Shown: positions 27,809 to 36,612, counted from the stretch's first letter. The stretch: DNA of 64,000 bases from an uncultured Methylophaga sp. (GCF_947259025.1 NZ_CAMYKO010000004.1:434001-498000); one strand, 5' to 3'. Notes: generated by a model from the letters alone, not told the origin. Program-made: numbers and translations.

Positions 27809-28839
27809 GGTGAAGCGACGTTATCCAGGGCGGCCTCGATCAGGGTGTCGATAATTTCATCCCGGTTATAGTCATAAACCGGGTTCAGGAAGATACGGTG
27901 CTTGGCAATCTGTTTGAGAATAACGTGGAAGTCTTCCGGGATAATGGCTTCCCGTTGATTAAGCCAGGCGTTAACGCGGGCACCGCGGGCGAGATAACTG
28001 ATGCCACGCGGCCCCATACCACCTTTAATCATCTTGTCGACCTCGACATCACTGATTTTGATGCCGTATTCAGCCGGTTCACGCAAAGCCCGGCACAGAT
28101 GAAAACCATAGTCCTGTAATGTTGAACTGGCTTTAACCTGCTCCTGTATTAATGCGGCCACATCATTGAGCTGATCATAGGGCACGACCGCCTTATCAGC
28201 GCTGTCGACCAGTTTATCGGCATCGTGGAAGCGGGTATTGAACATCAAATCCTTGAGCTGTGCTTCAGCCTTAGGCTGTTCAACATGCAACTCCATCATA
28301 AAGCGATCCCGGGCTGCGGCCGGCAGTTCGAAGGTTTCGTCCTTTTCAATACGATTGCGATCAGCAAAAACCTGCAGGTGCGGGAAGTAATGGGTTTCAT
28401 TAAAAGCATGCACACTGCGCTCGGCCATGATACGCAATAATAGCGAGTGTACCTGGGGCCGGGCACGGTTAATCTCATTGAAAAAGAAGATAGACAGGGC
28501 ATCGCCATGTTTGAGCACAGGCCCTGCACTAACGCCCGGTTTGCCGTTTTCAGCGATGTAGGTGTAGTAAACCAGGTCATGTGGCATCAGGTCGATGGTA
28601 CCCTCGATGCGTTCAAAATTACCGCCCAGTGTTTCAGCGACGGTTTTAAGCAAAGTGGTTTTACCGACGCCAACGTCACCTTCCAGCAGGATATGACCTC
28701 TGGACAGTGTCGCGATGACCATTTGTCTGACGATGGTTTCCTGACCCAGGATAGTCTGGTTAATGCTCTGTTCCATTTTCGCGATCAGATCATGCCAGTC
28801 TGACATGGCTGGAATCTGGCTATTAGCGGGCTGATTCAT
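27805..28839 (-). CDS. mxaR: MoxR-type AAA+ ATPase MxaR
   Basis: The 344-residue ATPase has Walker A GDVGVGKTTLL, Walker B IFFFNEINRARPQ and the sensor-type segment ELPAAARDRFMMELHVEQP. MxaR is the founding member of the MoxR family, a metal-chelatase-like AAA+ group that pairs with vWA proteins to activate enzymes. Here its vWA partners MxaS, MxaC and MxaL lie directly downstream. It is separated from mxaI by a terminator-like hairpin, so it and the genes after it are likely expressed below the structural genes. Confidence 0.93.
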   Translation of the reverse strand: MNQPANSQIPAMSDWHDLIAKMEQSINQTILGQETIVRQMVIATLSRGHILLEGDVGVGKTTLLKTVAETLGGNFERIEGTIDLMPHDLVYYTYIAENGKPGVSAGPVLKHGDALSIFFFNEINRARPQVHSLLLRIMAERSVHAFNETHYFPHLQVFADRNRIEKDETFELPAAARDRFMMELHVEQPKAEAQLKDLMFNTRFHDADKLVDSADKAVVPYDQLNDVAALIQEQVKASSTLQDYGFHLCRALREPAEYGIKISDVEVDKMIKGGMGPRGISYLARGARVNAWLNQREAIIPEDFHVILKQIAKHRIFLNPVYDYNRDEIIDTLIEAALDNVASP

Positions 28840-28867
28840 ATAACTTTCCGGGCTTTAGAAAAAGGAA

Positions 28868-28890
28868 GACCGGCCTACAAGAGGCCGGTC
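28868..28890 (-). terminator. Attenuating terminator between mxaI and mxaR
   Basis: On the minus strand GACCGGCC and GGCCGGTC form an eight-pair stem with a seven-base loop, followed by TTCCTTTTTC. It sits between the structural genes mxaFJGI and the maturation genes mxaRSACKL, where partial termination would lower expression of the latter. Confidence 0.75.
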
Positions 28891-28909
28891 ACCACAGCGA
28901 GAGAATAGA

Positions 28910-29182
28910 TTAATATTCCCATTTACCTGTTTTTTTGAAGTTAGCAACACGTTCTGCGTTACGTTGTTCCATTTCGTCCAGCGCAGTTTGTTGTTTATTC
29001 AGTTCTTTTTCACTGTGTTTAGGATCGTACTTAGTACCTTTGATTTTTTCAGGAAAACCTGGTTTTGCTTCCCAGCAGTCACCGGGTTTTTCACAGTTAG
29101 TACCATCATAAGCCATCACGGTTGCGCCACCTGACATCATCATCAGTGCAGAGCATGTGACTGCGATTGTTTTGAGTTTCAT
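28910..29182 (-). CDS. mxaI: Methanol dehydrogenase small (beta) subunit
   Basis: The 90-residue precursor has a signal peptide cleaved near ATVMA-YDGTNC. The mature part has the disulphide pair in NCEKPGDCW and a long charged helix (about residues 55-88) that wraps against MxaF. The family size is 70-75 mature residues, as here. Its presence separates this Mxa-type enzyme from XoxF systems, which lack a small subunit. A hairpin lies upstream, between it and mxaG. Confidence 0.95.
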   Translation of the reverse strand: MKLKTIAVTCSALMMMSGGATVMAYDGTNCEKPGDCWEAKPGFPEKIKGTKYDPKHSEKELNKQQTALDEMEQRNAERVANFKKTGKWEY

Positions 29183-29217
29183 TTTTCTCTCCTTTTATTG
29201 CGACGACATAATGAATT

Positions 29218-29244
29218 GATGCGTTATCAGGGTGACAACGCATC
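29218..29244 (-). other. Intercistronic hairpin between mxaG and mxaI
   Basis: GATGCGTT at 29218-29225 is perfectly complementary to AACGCATC at 29237-29244, with an 11-base loop. There is no T run, so an mRNA processing or stabilising structure is more likely than a terminator. Confidence 0.55.
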
Positions 29245-29261
29245 ACCCATTAATCTCTTGG

Positions 29262-29840
29262 TTATTTTTTAAAGTTTTCCAGCGCTTCTTTGTAGTCATC
29301 CGGAATCGGTGCCGGGGTAAAGTTGGCTTTCTGCTCTTCAGACAGCCATTCCGCTTTTTCAGGGTCACCCCAGTAGACACTGCGGATCCACGCCATGATT
29401 TCCAGCATTTCATCGATCGTCAGGTTGTTGTACTGCGGCCCCATCATGCTGCGGGCACCACCATAAATGGTTTCAAACAGACCCTTGTCCGTAGCGTTTT
29501 TGGGATAAGTATAATAATCATCCCCCAGCGCCGGACCCAGCTTGCCTTCAGCGTGGTGGCCATGACAGCCCGAGCAGGCGGTCATGAACAGGCTTTCACC
29601 ATTGTGAATGGCCTCTTCATCTTCGTTGTAGAGATTTTCGCCGGTGTTTTTGAAGTGCTTGACGGCTTCAGTCTCTTTACCTTTTTTACCGAAAGAGAAA
29701 TCCAGCACATCACCGGTTACCGTGTTACGGAACATCAGCTGTGACTGAACCACCGGAATCAGCGATATGGACAGCACTGAGGCTAGGAGCACCGCAGCTG
29801 TAGTGCGTGTTTTTTTCGGTAAGCGTTTTGTATCAGTCAT
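29262..29840 (-). CDS. mxaG: Cytochrome cL, electron acceptor of methanol dehydrogenase
   Basis: The 192-residue periplasmic c-type cytochrome has a signal segment (VLLASVLSISLIPVVQS), a haem site CSGCH (Cys89, Cys92, His93) and a candidate Met axial ligand in SMMGPQ. It takes electrons from PQQ in MxaF and passes them to cytochrome cH. Length and the family segment LGPALGDDYYTYPKNATDKG are typical. It is the third gene of the operon. Confidence 0.94.
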   Translation of the reverse strand: MTDTKRLPKKTRTTAAVLLASVLSISLIPVVQSQLMFRNTVTGDVLDFSFGKKGKETEAVKHFKNTGENLYNEDEEAIHNGESLFMTACSGCHGHHAEGKLGPALGDDYYTYPKNATDKGLFETIYGGARSMMGPQYNNLTIDEMLEIMAWIRSVYWGDPEKAEWLSEEQKANFTPAPIPDDYKEALENFKK

Positions 29841-29879
29841 GGTCTTAAATCTTTCCTGTTATTGTTCATCAAGCCAGGC

Positions 29880-30722
29880 TTACAGAAGGGGAACACCTTC
29901 ATCTTTTAGAATGGCTTTCATTTCTGGTTCAGCCTTTTTCAGGGCTTTGTTGATTTCTTTGAGCAGTTTTTTATCATCACTGCGAACCGCAATGGACTGC
30001 GGGTAATGTTGCTTAACGCCTTCGCCATCACCGGTATCAGCAATTTCCTCTGACACCACCATCTCCAGTGGGACGGATGCAGATTTCACATAGCGTGCGG
30101 CTTCCGGTGCCCAGATATGAGCAATATCGGCTTTGCCGGAAACGACTTCAGAAACCAACAGATCGGGCGCGTAACGTACATATTGGTTACGTCTGGATTT
30201 GAAGCCAATCAGTGACATCGTGTAGTTGAAGTTGCCTTCGTACTTATCGATTTCACGCAACATGACTTCGGAGGGACTGCCCGGGACGACGGCAAATTTC
30301 GTCATATCCTGCAGGGCAGGGCTTTTCCATGTTTGGATATCCAGGCCTTTATTGGCCGGATAAATAAAGGCATAGCCTGATGTGTAATAGGGATCACTGG
30401 TGGCAACACGTGGGTCGTCCTGATCCACACCCATTACTACGTCACATTCGTTCTTGAGCAGTTTTTCGGTGACCAGAAAAATGGCGGCTTTGTCTGACCA
30501 GGTATATTGCAGGTCACGGTCCATTTCTTCTGCCAGTACTTCTGCCAGCTTGTTTTCGAAACCTTCCTGGTTCTGGTTTGAGTAGGGCATTTCGTCAGCG
30601 GCGGCGCAGACACGCAAAGTGTCGCTGGCTGCGTTGGCTGAACTGCTTAACATGATGCCGGTACCAATCAGCAGGCTCAGTGCTGATTTCAGTGTTTTGC
30701 TGCTTTGAATGTTCATTCTCAT
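29880..30722 (-). CDS. mxaJ: MxaJ, periplasmic solute-binding-like protein of methanol oxidation
   Basis: The 280-residue protein has a signal peptide ending LSSSANA and a type II periplasmic-binding fold starting TLRVCAAADEMPYSNQNQEGFENKLAEV. MxaJ is needed for methanol dehydrogenase assembly or activity in several methylotrophs, and its exact role is unsettled. An ATG two codons later (30716) is an alternative start. It follows mxaF after 95 bases containing a strong hairpin. Confidence 0.92.
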   Translation of the reverse strand: MRMNIQSSKTLKSALSLLIGTGIMLSSSANAASDTLRVCAAADEMPYSNQNQEGFENKLAEVLAEEMDRDLQYTWSDKAAIFLVTEKLLKNECDVVMGVDQDDPRVATSDPYYTSGYAFIYPANKGLDIQTWKSPALQDMTKFAVVPGSPSEVMLREIDKYEGNFNYTMSLIGFKSRRNQYVRYAPDLLVSEVVSGKADIAHIWAPEAARYVKSASVPLEMVVSEEIADTGDGEGVKQHYPQSIAVRSDDKKLLKEINKALKKAEPEMKAILKDEGVPLL

Positions 30723-30744
30723 GGTGCTTCACTCTTTGATGGAA

Positions 30745-30770
30745 GGCCGGCAGCCAGATGACTGCCGGCC
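30745..30770 (-). other. Intercistronic hairpin between mxaF and mxaJ
   Basis: GGCCGGCAG at 30745-30753 pairs with CTGCCGGCC at 30762-30770 (nine pairs, eight-base loop). No T run follows on the minus strand. A stable 3' structure here would protect the abundant mxaF message or allow partial read-through into mxaJ. Confidence 0.65.
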
Positions 30771-30817
30771 AGATTTCACAACGATTAAGCTTTTAGTGAA
30801 TCGTTTGTAAGCAAGGC

Positions 30818-32704
30818 TTACATTTCGTATTCACCAACGCTCAGGTCGCTGGTATATGGGCTCTTACCATCAAGTGAGAAGACCATGACACCACCACCCA
30901 TTTGGGTAGTTTTAGCCAGTTCTTTAAAGGCACCAACAGCGCCCAGACCGGCAGATGGGTCATTCAGGTCAAACACCAGACCAACCGCTGGCCAACCACC
31001 TACACCATAGTTGATAGCAACGTATTGCGTACCTTCATGAGTGTAAGTCATAGGGTGACCGATAGCGCCTGATGGCAGTTTGAATTTCCACAGCAGATCA
31101 CCGTTGTCAGCGTCACGTGCTTTAATGAAGCCGTCCAGTGTGCCGTAGAACACAACGCCACCTTTAGTGACCATGGTGCCGCCCCAGATAGAGAATTTCT
31201 CCATTTTTTCCCAGGCGAAATCACCGGAAATGGCATTGTAAGCTTTGACTTGGCCAGAGCCGATACCATTTTGGCGGTCACCTTTAGGACCAGGGTAAGA
31301 CCAAACGTTCGCACCTACGAAGAACTGACCTGCACGGTATGGCAGCATGAATGGCTCCCAGTCCATGCACAGGTGGTTCAGACCGAGGTAGAACAGTTCA
31401 CGTTCTGGATCATACGAGTCGAAACCTTGGTTGTGGAAACCCATGGCTGACGGACATACGTCACGTGAACGGTGGCCCATACGTGTGCTGTACTCAGGGT
31501 CACGAATTGGCAGACCGGTTTCCAGGTCAACTTTTTTCACCCAGTTAGCGGTGTCATCCATTTTGTTGGCTGAAACCAGATCACCGGTTTCACGATCCAG
31601 CGTGTAAACGATACCGTTACGGTCAGGGTGAGTCAGCAGCTTGCGCATTTTGCCATCTTTGTCTTTCTGTTCAGAAAGCATCATGACGTTTACACCCGCA
31701 TAGTCCCACTCATCGTGCGGTGTTTTCTGGTAACCGAACTTAGCCAGACCGGTGTCCAGATCACGACCCCAGATGGTCATGGTCCATTTGTTATCACCCG
31801 GACGCATGGTTTCGTTCCATGGTGCTGGGTTACCTGAACCGTAGTAGAACATGTTCAGATCAGGGTCATAGGCATACCAACCCCAGTTGGTACCACCACC
31901 GATTTTCCATGCATCATCTTCCCAGGTAGAAGTACCCAGGCCTTTTTGACCATAGTGTGGGTTTTCGCTGTTGAAGTTATCAGCCAGACCGACATCGCTG
32001 TCAGGACCGGTTGCATACCAGCGCCATGCCATTTCACCTGTGTGAATGTCATAAGCGGTGACATAACCACGAACACCCAGCTCAGCACCAGAAGAACCCT
32101 GGATAACCAGGTCTTTAGCAACGAATGGTGCAGCAGTTTCAGTTTGACCTACGCTGATGTCGGCATTTTCCACTTTCCAGTGAACTTCACCAGTTTCAGC
32201 ATTCAGAGTGACAACGTGACCATCCAGCTGACTTTTTACGATCATAGCAGGGGTGTTTTCGTCACCAGGCCAGTAAGCCAGACCACGGTTAACCACGTCA
32301 CAACAAGCAACAGCACGTGCTGCTGGATCTTGTTTTGGTTTATGTTCCCATACGATATCGCCTGGGTTATCCAGATCGATAGCGAAGGTGTTGTTCGGGA
32401 ACGGCGTGTGGATGTACATCATGCCATCAACTACCAGCGGCGCACCCTCGTGGCCGTTCAGAACACCGGTAGAGAATGACCATGCAACACGCAGGTCTTC
32501 AACGTTTTTCTTGTTGATTTGAGCTTGCGTGCTGTAGTGAGTACCAGAGAAGTCCTTACCCTGCATGACCCAGTTTTCGTTGTTTTGCTGCAACTCAACC
32601 AGTTTGTCGTTTGCCATGGCAGTGCCGGAAATCATGCTAATTGCGGATGAAACAGCAAGCGCAGTTCCGACTTTGGACCATCGGCTAATATGCGTTTCTC
32701 TCAT
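30818..32704 (-). CDS. mxaF: PQQ-dependent methanol dehydrogenase large (alpha) subunit, Ca2+ type
   Basis: The 628-residue precursor has a signal peptide cleaved after GTAMA (Ala31). The mature protein is an eight-bladed beta-propeller that oxidises methanol to formaldehyde in the periplasm. With the 31-residue offset, catalytic positions coincide with those of the Methylobacterium enzyme: the vicinal disulphide Cys134-Cys135 (103-104), Glu208 (177), Asn292 (261) and Asp334 (303). The motif is DEWDYAG; lanthanide XoxF enzymes have Asp where Ala336 stands, so this is a calcium enzyme. The ribosome binding site is very strong (TTAGGAGG). It is the first gene of mxaFJGIRSACKL. Confidence 0.98.
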   Translation of the reverse strand: MRETHISRWSKVGTALAVSSAISMISGTAMANDKLVELQQNNENWVMQGKDFSGTHYSTQAQINKKNVEDLRVAWSFSTGVLNGHEGAPLVVDGMMYIHTPFPNNTFAIDLDNPGDIVWEHKPKQDPAARAVACCDVVNRGLAYWPGDENTPAMIVKSQLDGHVVTLNAETGEVHWKVENADISVGQTETAAPFVAKDLVIQGSSGAELGVRGYVTAYDIHTGEMAWRWYATGPDSDVGLADNFNSENPHYGQKGLGTSTWEDDAWKIGGGTNWGWYAYDPDLNMFYYGSGNPAPWNETMRPGDNKWTMTIWGRDLDTGLAKFGYQKTPHDEWDYAGVNVMMLSEQKDKDGKMRKLLTHPDRNGIVYTLDRETGDLVSANKMDDTANWVKKVDLETGLPIRDPEYSTRMGHRSRDVCPSAMGFHNQGFDSYDPERELFYLGLNHLCMDWEPFMLPYRAGQFFVGANVWSYPGPKGDRQNGIGSGQVKAYNAISGDFAWEKMEKFSIWGGTMVTKGGVVFYGTLDGFIKARDADNGDLLWKFKLPSGAIGHPMTYTHEGTQYVAINYGVGGWPAVGLVFDLNDPSAGLGAVGAFKELAKTTQMGGGVMVFSLDGKSPYTSDLSVGEYEM

Positions 32705-32727
32705 ATATCCTCCTAATTGTTTTGAGT

Positions 32728-32743
32728 GTCAGCCGAAGCTGAC
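32728..32743 (-). other. TTCG-tetraloop hairpin in the mxaF leader
   Basis: On the minus strand GTCAGC-TTCG-GCTGAC forms a six-pair stem with a very stable tetraloop, 24 bases before the mxaF start codon and just upstream of the ribosome binding site. A 5' stability element for a highly expressed mRNA is the likely role. Confidence 0.5.
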
Positions 32744-32815
32744 TTTTTGGTGCTGCACCGAATACGTAACCCGGCTTAAAGCACGATTGCCATGATGCTG
32801 CTTTTGCAAAAGCGA

Positions 32816-32887
32816 AGGATAGAGAGAGAAGACTGAAAAGGTGCGGGAAGTTGTCCCAATTCATAAGGGGAGCGGGAAAGATATCCC
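32816..32887 (-). promoter_or_regulatory. Candidate mxaF promoter with two GGGA/TCCC operators
   Basis: Two near-identical palindromes, GGGAAGTTGTCCC (32845-32857) and GGGAAAGATATCCC (32874-32887), are centred about 29.5 bases apart, close to three helical turns. On the minus strand a TATCCT candidate -10 lies at 32816-32821. With a start site near 32809 the palindromes would centre near -42 and -71, classical activator positions, and no good -35 is visible. The adjacent NarL-type regulator is the obvious candidate binder. Everything beyond the repeats is inference. Confidence 0.5.
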
Positions 32888-32906
32888 GACTCCCCCAGCT
32901 GCGGTG

Positions 32907-33551
32907 TCAGGCAGGGGGGGACTGGATTAGCCCAGACTTCTGGGCCATGTAGATGATTTCTGCCAGATTACTGGTGCCCAGCTTTCGCATCATATTGGTT
33001 TTGTAGTTGGAGACGGTCTTGGGCGCCAGCGCCAGACTCTCTGCCATCTCATTGATGCTCTTGCCCTCCGCGACCATACGGAATACGGCAAACTCCTGAT
33101 GAGATAAGGCGCTGACTTTCTGGTCACCGTTAACCAGCTTATCCATGGCGATAGCGCGGGCAATTTCGGTACTCAGGTAATGGCCCTTGTTGGCTATGGT
33201 TCTGACTGCCTCAATCAAGACCGATGAAGGACAGGATTTAGTGATATAGCCTCTTGCACCCATATCCATTGCCCGCATTGCCAGCGTTGAATCATCGTGC
33301 ATGGTACAGACCAGAATGCGCGCTTTGCTGTCACGGGAACAGATACGGCGGATACACTCCAGTCCCCCGGCCCCCGGCATGCTGATATCGATAATGCAGA
33401 CATCGGGATTGAGGTTCAGATACTGGCGGTAACCTTCCTCCGAATTGCTGGCCTGGGCGACCACACGGAAGCCGGCAGAATTCAATAGTTGCTGATAACC
33501 ATCGCGGAGGATGGCGTGATCATCAATAAGCAGTACGGTGGGTTCTTGCAT
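32907..33551 (-). CDS. mxaB: NarL/LuxR-type response regulator, MxaB/MoxX-like
   Basis: The 214-residue protein has a receiver domain (LLIDDHAIL, phospho-acceptor Asp55 in CIIDISMPGAGG, conserved Lys in YITKSC) and a C-terminal helix-turn-helix (LSHQEFAVFRMVAEGKSINE, then LALAPKTVSNYKTNMMRKLG). It is 10 bases downstream of a histidine kinase gene and 202 bases upstream of mxaF in the same direction. MxaB in Methylobacterium and MoxX in Paracoccus are regulators of this type that activate methanol oxidation genes. Gene symbol assigned by context. Confidence 0.85.
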   Translation of the reverse strand: MQEPTVLLIDDHAILRDGYQQLLNSAGFRVVAQASNSEEGYRQYLNLNPDVCIIDISMPGAGGLECIRRICSRDSKARILVCTMHDDSTLAMRAMDMGARGYITKSCPSSVLIEAVRTIANKGHYLSTEIARAIAMDKLVNGDQKVSALSHQEFAVFRMVAEGKSINEMAESLALAPKTVSNYKTNMMRKLGTSNLAEIIYMAQKSGLIQSPPA

Positions 33552-33561
33552 AATCGTCGCT

Positions 33562-34584
33562 TCAGTTTGAGGAGTTAAAAGGGAGGGTGATGGTCAACTG
33601 CGCGCCTCTGGGCTTGCGATTGCCGATCTCGAATCGGCCGCCAAGCGCATGACTGCGCTCGCGGATGCCAACCAGTCCCAAGCCACTGCCGGGACTCTGT
33701 TGCTGCTCGGGCAGTCCACGGCCGTTATCTTTAAGAGTCAGGTTGACCATCGCACTAGCGTTTTCCTGGCTGGACCAGAGCCGTATTTCCGCCATGCTGG
33801 CTTCCGCGTGGCGAGCAATATTGACCAGGCCTTCCTGCAAGGCCCGGTAGATCGCAAGCGACACCGCTTCGCAGGGCTGCTGATCGTCAAGCTCAATATC
33901 CATCTCGATCTCAATATCATCGTAGGTTTGCTGCCAGTCACTGACCAGTTCACGGACCGCGCCCGAGAGGCCGATGCTGTTGAGTGAGGGGGGCTTGAGC
34001 TGCCGCAGCTTGTTGCGTGTCAGTTCACGCAAATGTGTGGTGCTACTGATCACCGAATCCAGCACTTGCTGAAAGTTCTCATTATTGCCGGAGGCCAGAT
34101 GCTTGGCGACGGTCAGATTGGCATCCATCGCCGCCAGATGCTGACCGAAGACATCATGCAATTCGGTGGCGAGGTAATGGCGCTCGGACTCACGCACCTC
34201 GGTCATATGATTAATCAGTGCCTGGTTTTCCTGTAGCAGACGACTGATATCGTTGTTGGTCTCACGCAGTGCCTGCTGCATCGTGATATTTTTCTGCAGC
34301 GTCGCTGCCTGCTCGCGCTGACGGCGGATACTGAACCAGATGAGTCCCAGGCAGCCCGCCAATAACACAAAGACAATTTCATCCAGCTGATAGATTTCCC
34401 CAAGCGCCGTCCAGTCGATATAACGTTCGGCCAGCTCGAAGTAGCCGGCGACCAGGTAAGTGGTCAGCGTCACTAACAGCACCACGATGGCATCGGCATA
34501 GACCCGCTGTTGTTTGCTGGTCTTATGCTGTGCCGCCGATCCGGTGTCGGGGTTTGTCTGGTCGGACGCTGTCATAAGCCTCAT
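33562..34584 (-). CDS. NarX/MoxY-type sensor histidine kinase
   Basis: The 340-residue kinase has two membrane helices (about 31-50 and 69-86) enclosing a very short periplasmic loop, a coiled coil, a HisKA_3 domain with phospho-acceptor His143 in ATELHDVFGQHL, and a C-terminal ATPase domain (LVNIARHAEASMAEIRLW, then LKDNGRGL and GSGLGLVGIRERS). The tiny periplasmic part suggests sensing within the membrane or cytoplasm. It pairs with the response regulator directly downstream and resembles MoxY of Paracoccus by domain plan and location. Confidence 0.87.
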   Translation of the reverse strand: MRLMTASDQTNPDTGSAAQHKTSKQQRVYADAIVVLLVTLTTYLVAGYFELAERYIDWTALGEIYQLDEIVFVLLAGCLGLIWFSIRRQREQAATLQKNITMQQALRETNNDISRLLQENQALINHMTEVRESERHYLATELHDVFGQHLAAMDANLTVAKHLASGNNENFQQVLDSVISSTTHLRELTRNKLRQLKPPSLNSIGLSGAVRELVSDWQQTYDDIEIEMDIELDDQQPCEAVSLAIYRALQEGLVNIARHAEASMAEIRLWSSQENASAMVNLTLKDNGRGLPEQQQSPGSGLGLVGIRERSHALGGRFEIGNRKPRGAQLTITLPFNSSN

Positions 34585-34769
34585 TGCATAGCGGTCAAAA
34601 ACGAGAGTATTAACCAGTCACCGCTATCAATACAGGGGGGCGAGGCATAACGGGAGAATTTCACGCTAGCAAAAGTGAGCCTGTCCTGAGCAAATCCGCG
34701 GATAACTCTCTAACCCTGAAATCCCAGGCCTGCGTAGGATGATTAAGTTATCAACGAGAGGACAAACGA

Positions 34770-35090
34770 ATGAAATTAATTTCCACTTTTTTCCTGCTGG
34801 CACTGACAGTCAGCGCCTCGGCTTTTGCACAGCAAAACCCTGCGCAGACCTATGAGGAACTGCCGTTTCTCAAAGAGTTCGCCGGCAAGAATGCTGAGTA
34901 TATCCAGACCAAACTGGGTGAACCGGATTCCATTGTGAAAAAGGAAAACCAGGGCGGCACCGTTGAATTCTGGGTCTACCACGATCTGGTTCAACAAGGC
35001 AGCTCAGACAAGGTTTACCGTTTTACCCAGATCGGCATCGTCAATGATGCGGTTGAAACCCTGGGTCACACCAATCGCCAACCCCAATAA
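34770..35090 (+). CDS. Small secreted protein, BamE/SmpA-like pattern
   Basis: The 106-residue protein has a signal peptide (MKLISTFFLLALTVSASAFA) and a mature part with LGEPDSIVKKE followed by VEFWVYHDLV. This G-x-P-D ... W-x-Y spacing recalls the BamE/SmpA fold. I do not recognise the family with certainty. A GAGAGGAC ribosome binding site precedes the ATG. It is the first gene of a set with mxaD and a beta-propeller and is divergent from the mxa sensor kinase, so a periplasmic accessory role in methanol oxidation is plausible. Confidence 0.7.
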   Translation: MKLISTFFLLALTVSASAFAQQNPAQTYEELPFLKEFAGKNAEYIQTKLGEPDSIVKKENQGGTVEFWVYHDLVQQGSSDKVYRFTQIGIVNDAVETLGHTNRQPQ

Positions 35091-35119
35091 GCATCAAATC
35101 ATAAATTAAGAGGTAAAGA

Positions 35120-35641
35120 ATGAAGAAATTGGCAACCGTCTTCGTGGCCGGTCAAATCGCATTGACCAGTCTGGCTTTCGCACATGGCCCTACGCCGCAG
35201 AAAATCGATGAAACAGTGGTGATTTCTGCGCCGGTTGATGCAGTGTGGAACAAGGTCAGTGATTTCAGCACTATTGCTGATTGGCATCCAATGGTGGAAA
35301 AGGTGGAAGTACCCGAGGAAGGTACCCGTATCCTGACGCTCAAGGACAAAGGCAATATCACGGAAAGCCTGGATGATATGAATGCCGATGCGTACAGCAT
35401 GAGCTATCGTCTTTATGAAGAAGATATCGAAGTCTTTCCAGTGAGCTTTTACAGTGTCAGTATTGAGCTGTCAGAAGGGGCTGAAGGCACTGAAATGAAC
35501 TGGAAAGGTCGTTTCTACCGCGCCGATACCGGTAACTTTCCGCCTGAGCACTACAGCGATGAAGCGGCAGTGGCTGCGATGACAGAATTTGCCACGACCG
35601 GAATGGAATCACTGAAAACCCAGCTTGAAGGTCATAAGTAA
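35120..35641 (+). CDS. mxaD: MxaD-like periplasmic SRPBCC protein
   Basis: The 173-residue precursor has signal MKKLATVFVAGQIALTSLAFA and an SRPBCC (START-like) domain beginning KIDETVVISAPVDAVWNKVSDFSTIADWHP. This is the MxaD pattern. In Methylobacterium, MxaD is periplasmic and promotes productive interaction between methanol dehydrogenase and cytochrome cL. There it is encoded right after mxaL; here it lies on the opposite strand, upstream of the regulators. Its TAA is immediately followed by the GTG of the propeller gene. Confidence 0.82.
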   Translation: MKKLATVFVAGQIALTSLAFAHGPTPQKIDETVVISAPVDAVWNKVSDFSTIADWHPMVEKVEVPEEGTRILTLKDKGNITESLDDMNADAYSMSYRLYEEDIEVFPVSFYSVSIELSEGAEGTEMNWKGRFYRADTGNFPPEHYSDEAAVAAMTEFATTGMESLKTQLEGHK

Positions 35642-36595
35642 GTGAAGCCGGTTCTGCGAAACATTTGTTCTGCGATGCTGCTGCTGACGGCTTTGCCGTT
35701 GGCAGCAGAGAGGGCCATCCTCAGTCACCAGGCGGTGGATACGGTCTCTGTCATCGATGTTGAAACGGCTAAGACGCTGGCGACTGTTCCGGTTGCGGCT
35801 GCGCCTGTGGGCGTCGCTTACGATCCCTTGCGTCATCGCATTTACAGTACACATCCGGAAAAAGGCCTGATCACGGTTATCGACAGTGAAACCTATGAAA
35901 AAATCGGTGAGATCAAGACCGGTGGTCAGCCTTTCGGCATCGTGGTCGATGACTCGGGTAAGCGTCAGGTCTTTGTCACTGACTGGGAGCGTGATGCGCT
36001 GCTGGTGATTAATGCCGAATCAATGCTGGTGGTCGACCTGCTGGCGGTCGGCAGCAAACCGGCTGGCATTGCGCTCGACAGCAAAGCCCGGCGGCTTTAT
36101 ATCGCAAACCGCGAATCCGACAGTGTGACGGTGCTGGATGCCGATACGCCGGATCAGTATGCCGAGGTAAAAACAGGCAAAGCGCCTTATGCAGTGGCTG
36201 TCAGTGAAGATGGCCAGCAGGTTTTCGTGGCCGGTATTCAGGACGATACGTTAACTGTTATTGAAACCGAGGAATATACGGTCAAAACTACGCTGAAGGT
36301 GGGTGATAAGCCCTATGGTGTCACCACTAGTCAGGATAACAAACATCTGTTAGTGGCCAACCAGGGTAGTAACGACGTGTGGTTGTTTGACCAGCAAAGC
36401 CTCAAGGAAATTGCCCGCATCAAAGTTGGAGAGATGCCGGAGAGTGTTTCTGTTTCCGCAGACAGCGAGCATGCTTATGTTACCAACTGGTTCAGTAACG
36501 ATGTCTCAGTGATTGATTTACAGCAACGCAAAGAGACCAGCCGCTGGCCAGTCGCTGAAGCGCCACGCAGTCTGGGTAACTTTATCGCTGACTGA
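35642..36595 (+). CDS. YVTN/YncE-family beta-propeller protein
   Basis: The 317-residue protein starts with GTG directly after the mxaD stop and has a signal peptide (LLLTALPLAAERA). The rest is a seven-fold repeat of about 42 residues with ISHQAVDTVSVIDVETAKTL, LYIANRESDSVTVLDADT and AYVTNWFSNDVSVIDLQ, the YVTN repeat. Similar propellers accompany PQQ-dependent dehydrogenases in other bacteria. A structural or cofactor-delivery role is inferred. It is the last gene of this three-gene set. Confidence 0.85.
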   Translation: MKPVLRNICSAMLLLTALPLAAERAILSHQAVDTVSVIDVETAKTLATVPVAAAPVGVAYDPLRHRIYSTHPEKGLITVIDSETYEKIGEIKTGGQPFGIVVDDSGKRQVFVTDWERDALLVINAESMLVVDLLAVGSKPAGIALDSKARRLYIANRESDSVTVLDADTPDQYAEVKTGKAPYAVAVSEDGQQVFVAGIQDDTLTVIETEEYTVKTTLKVGDKPYGVTTSQDNKHLLVANQGSNDVWLFDQQSLKEIARIKVGEMPESVSVSADSEHAYVTNWFSNDVSVIDLQQRKETSRWPVAEAPRSLGNFIAD

Positions 36596-36612
36596 ATCTT
36601 CATCCGGTTTTC

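Noticed and set aside
30818-32704. Lanthanide-dependent XoxF instead of MxaF
   Set aside because: The position that is Asp in XoxF is Ala336 here, and mxaI, absent from xox systems, is in the same operon.
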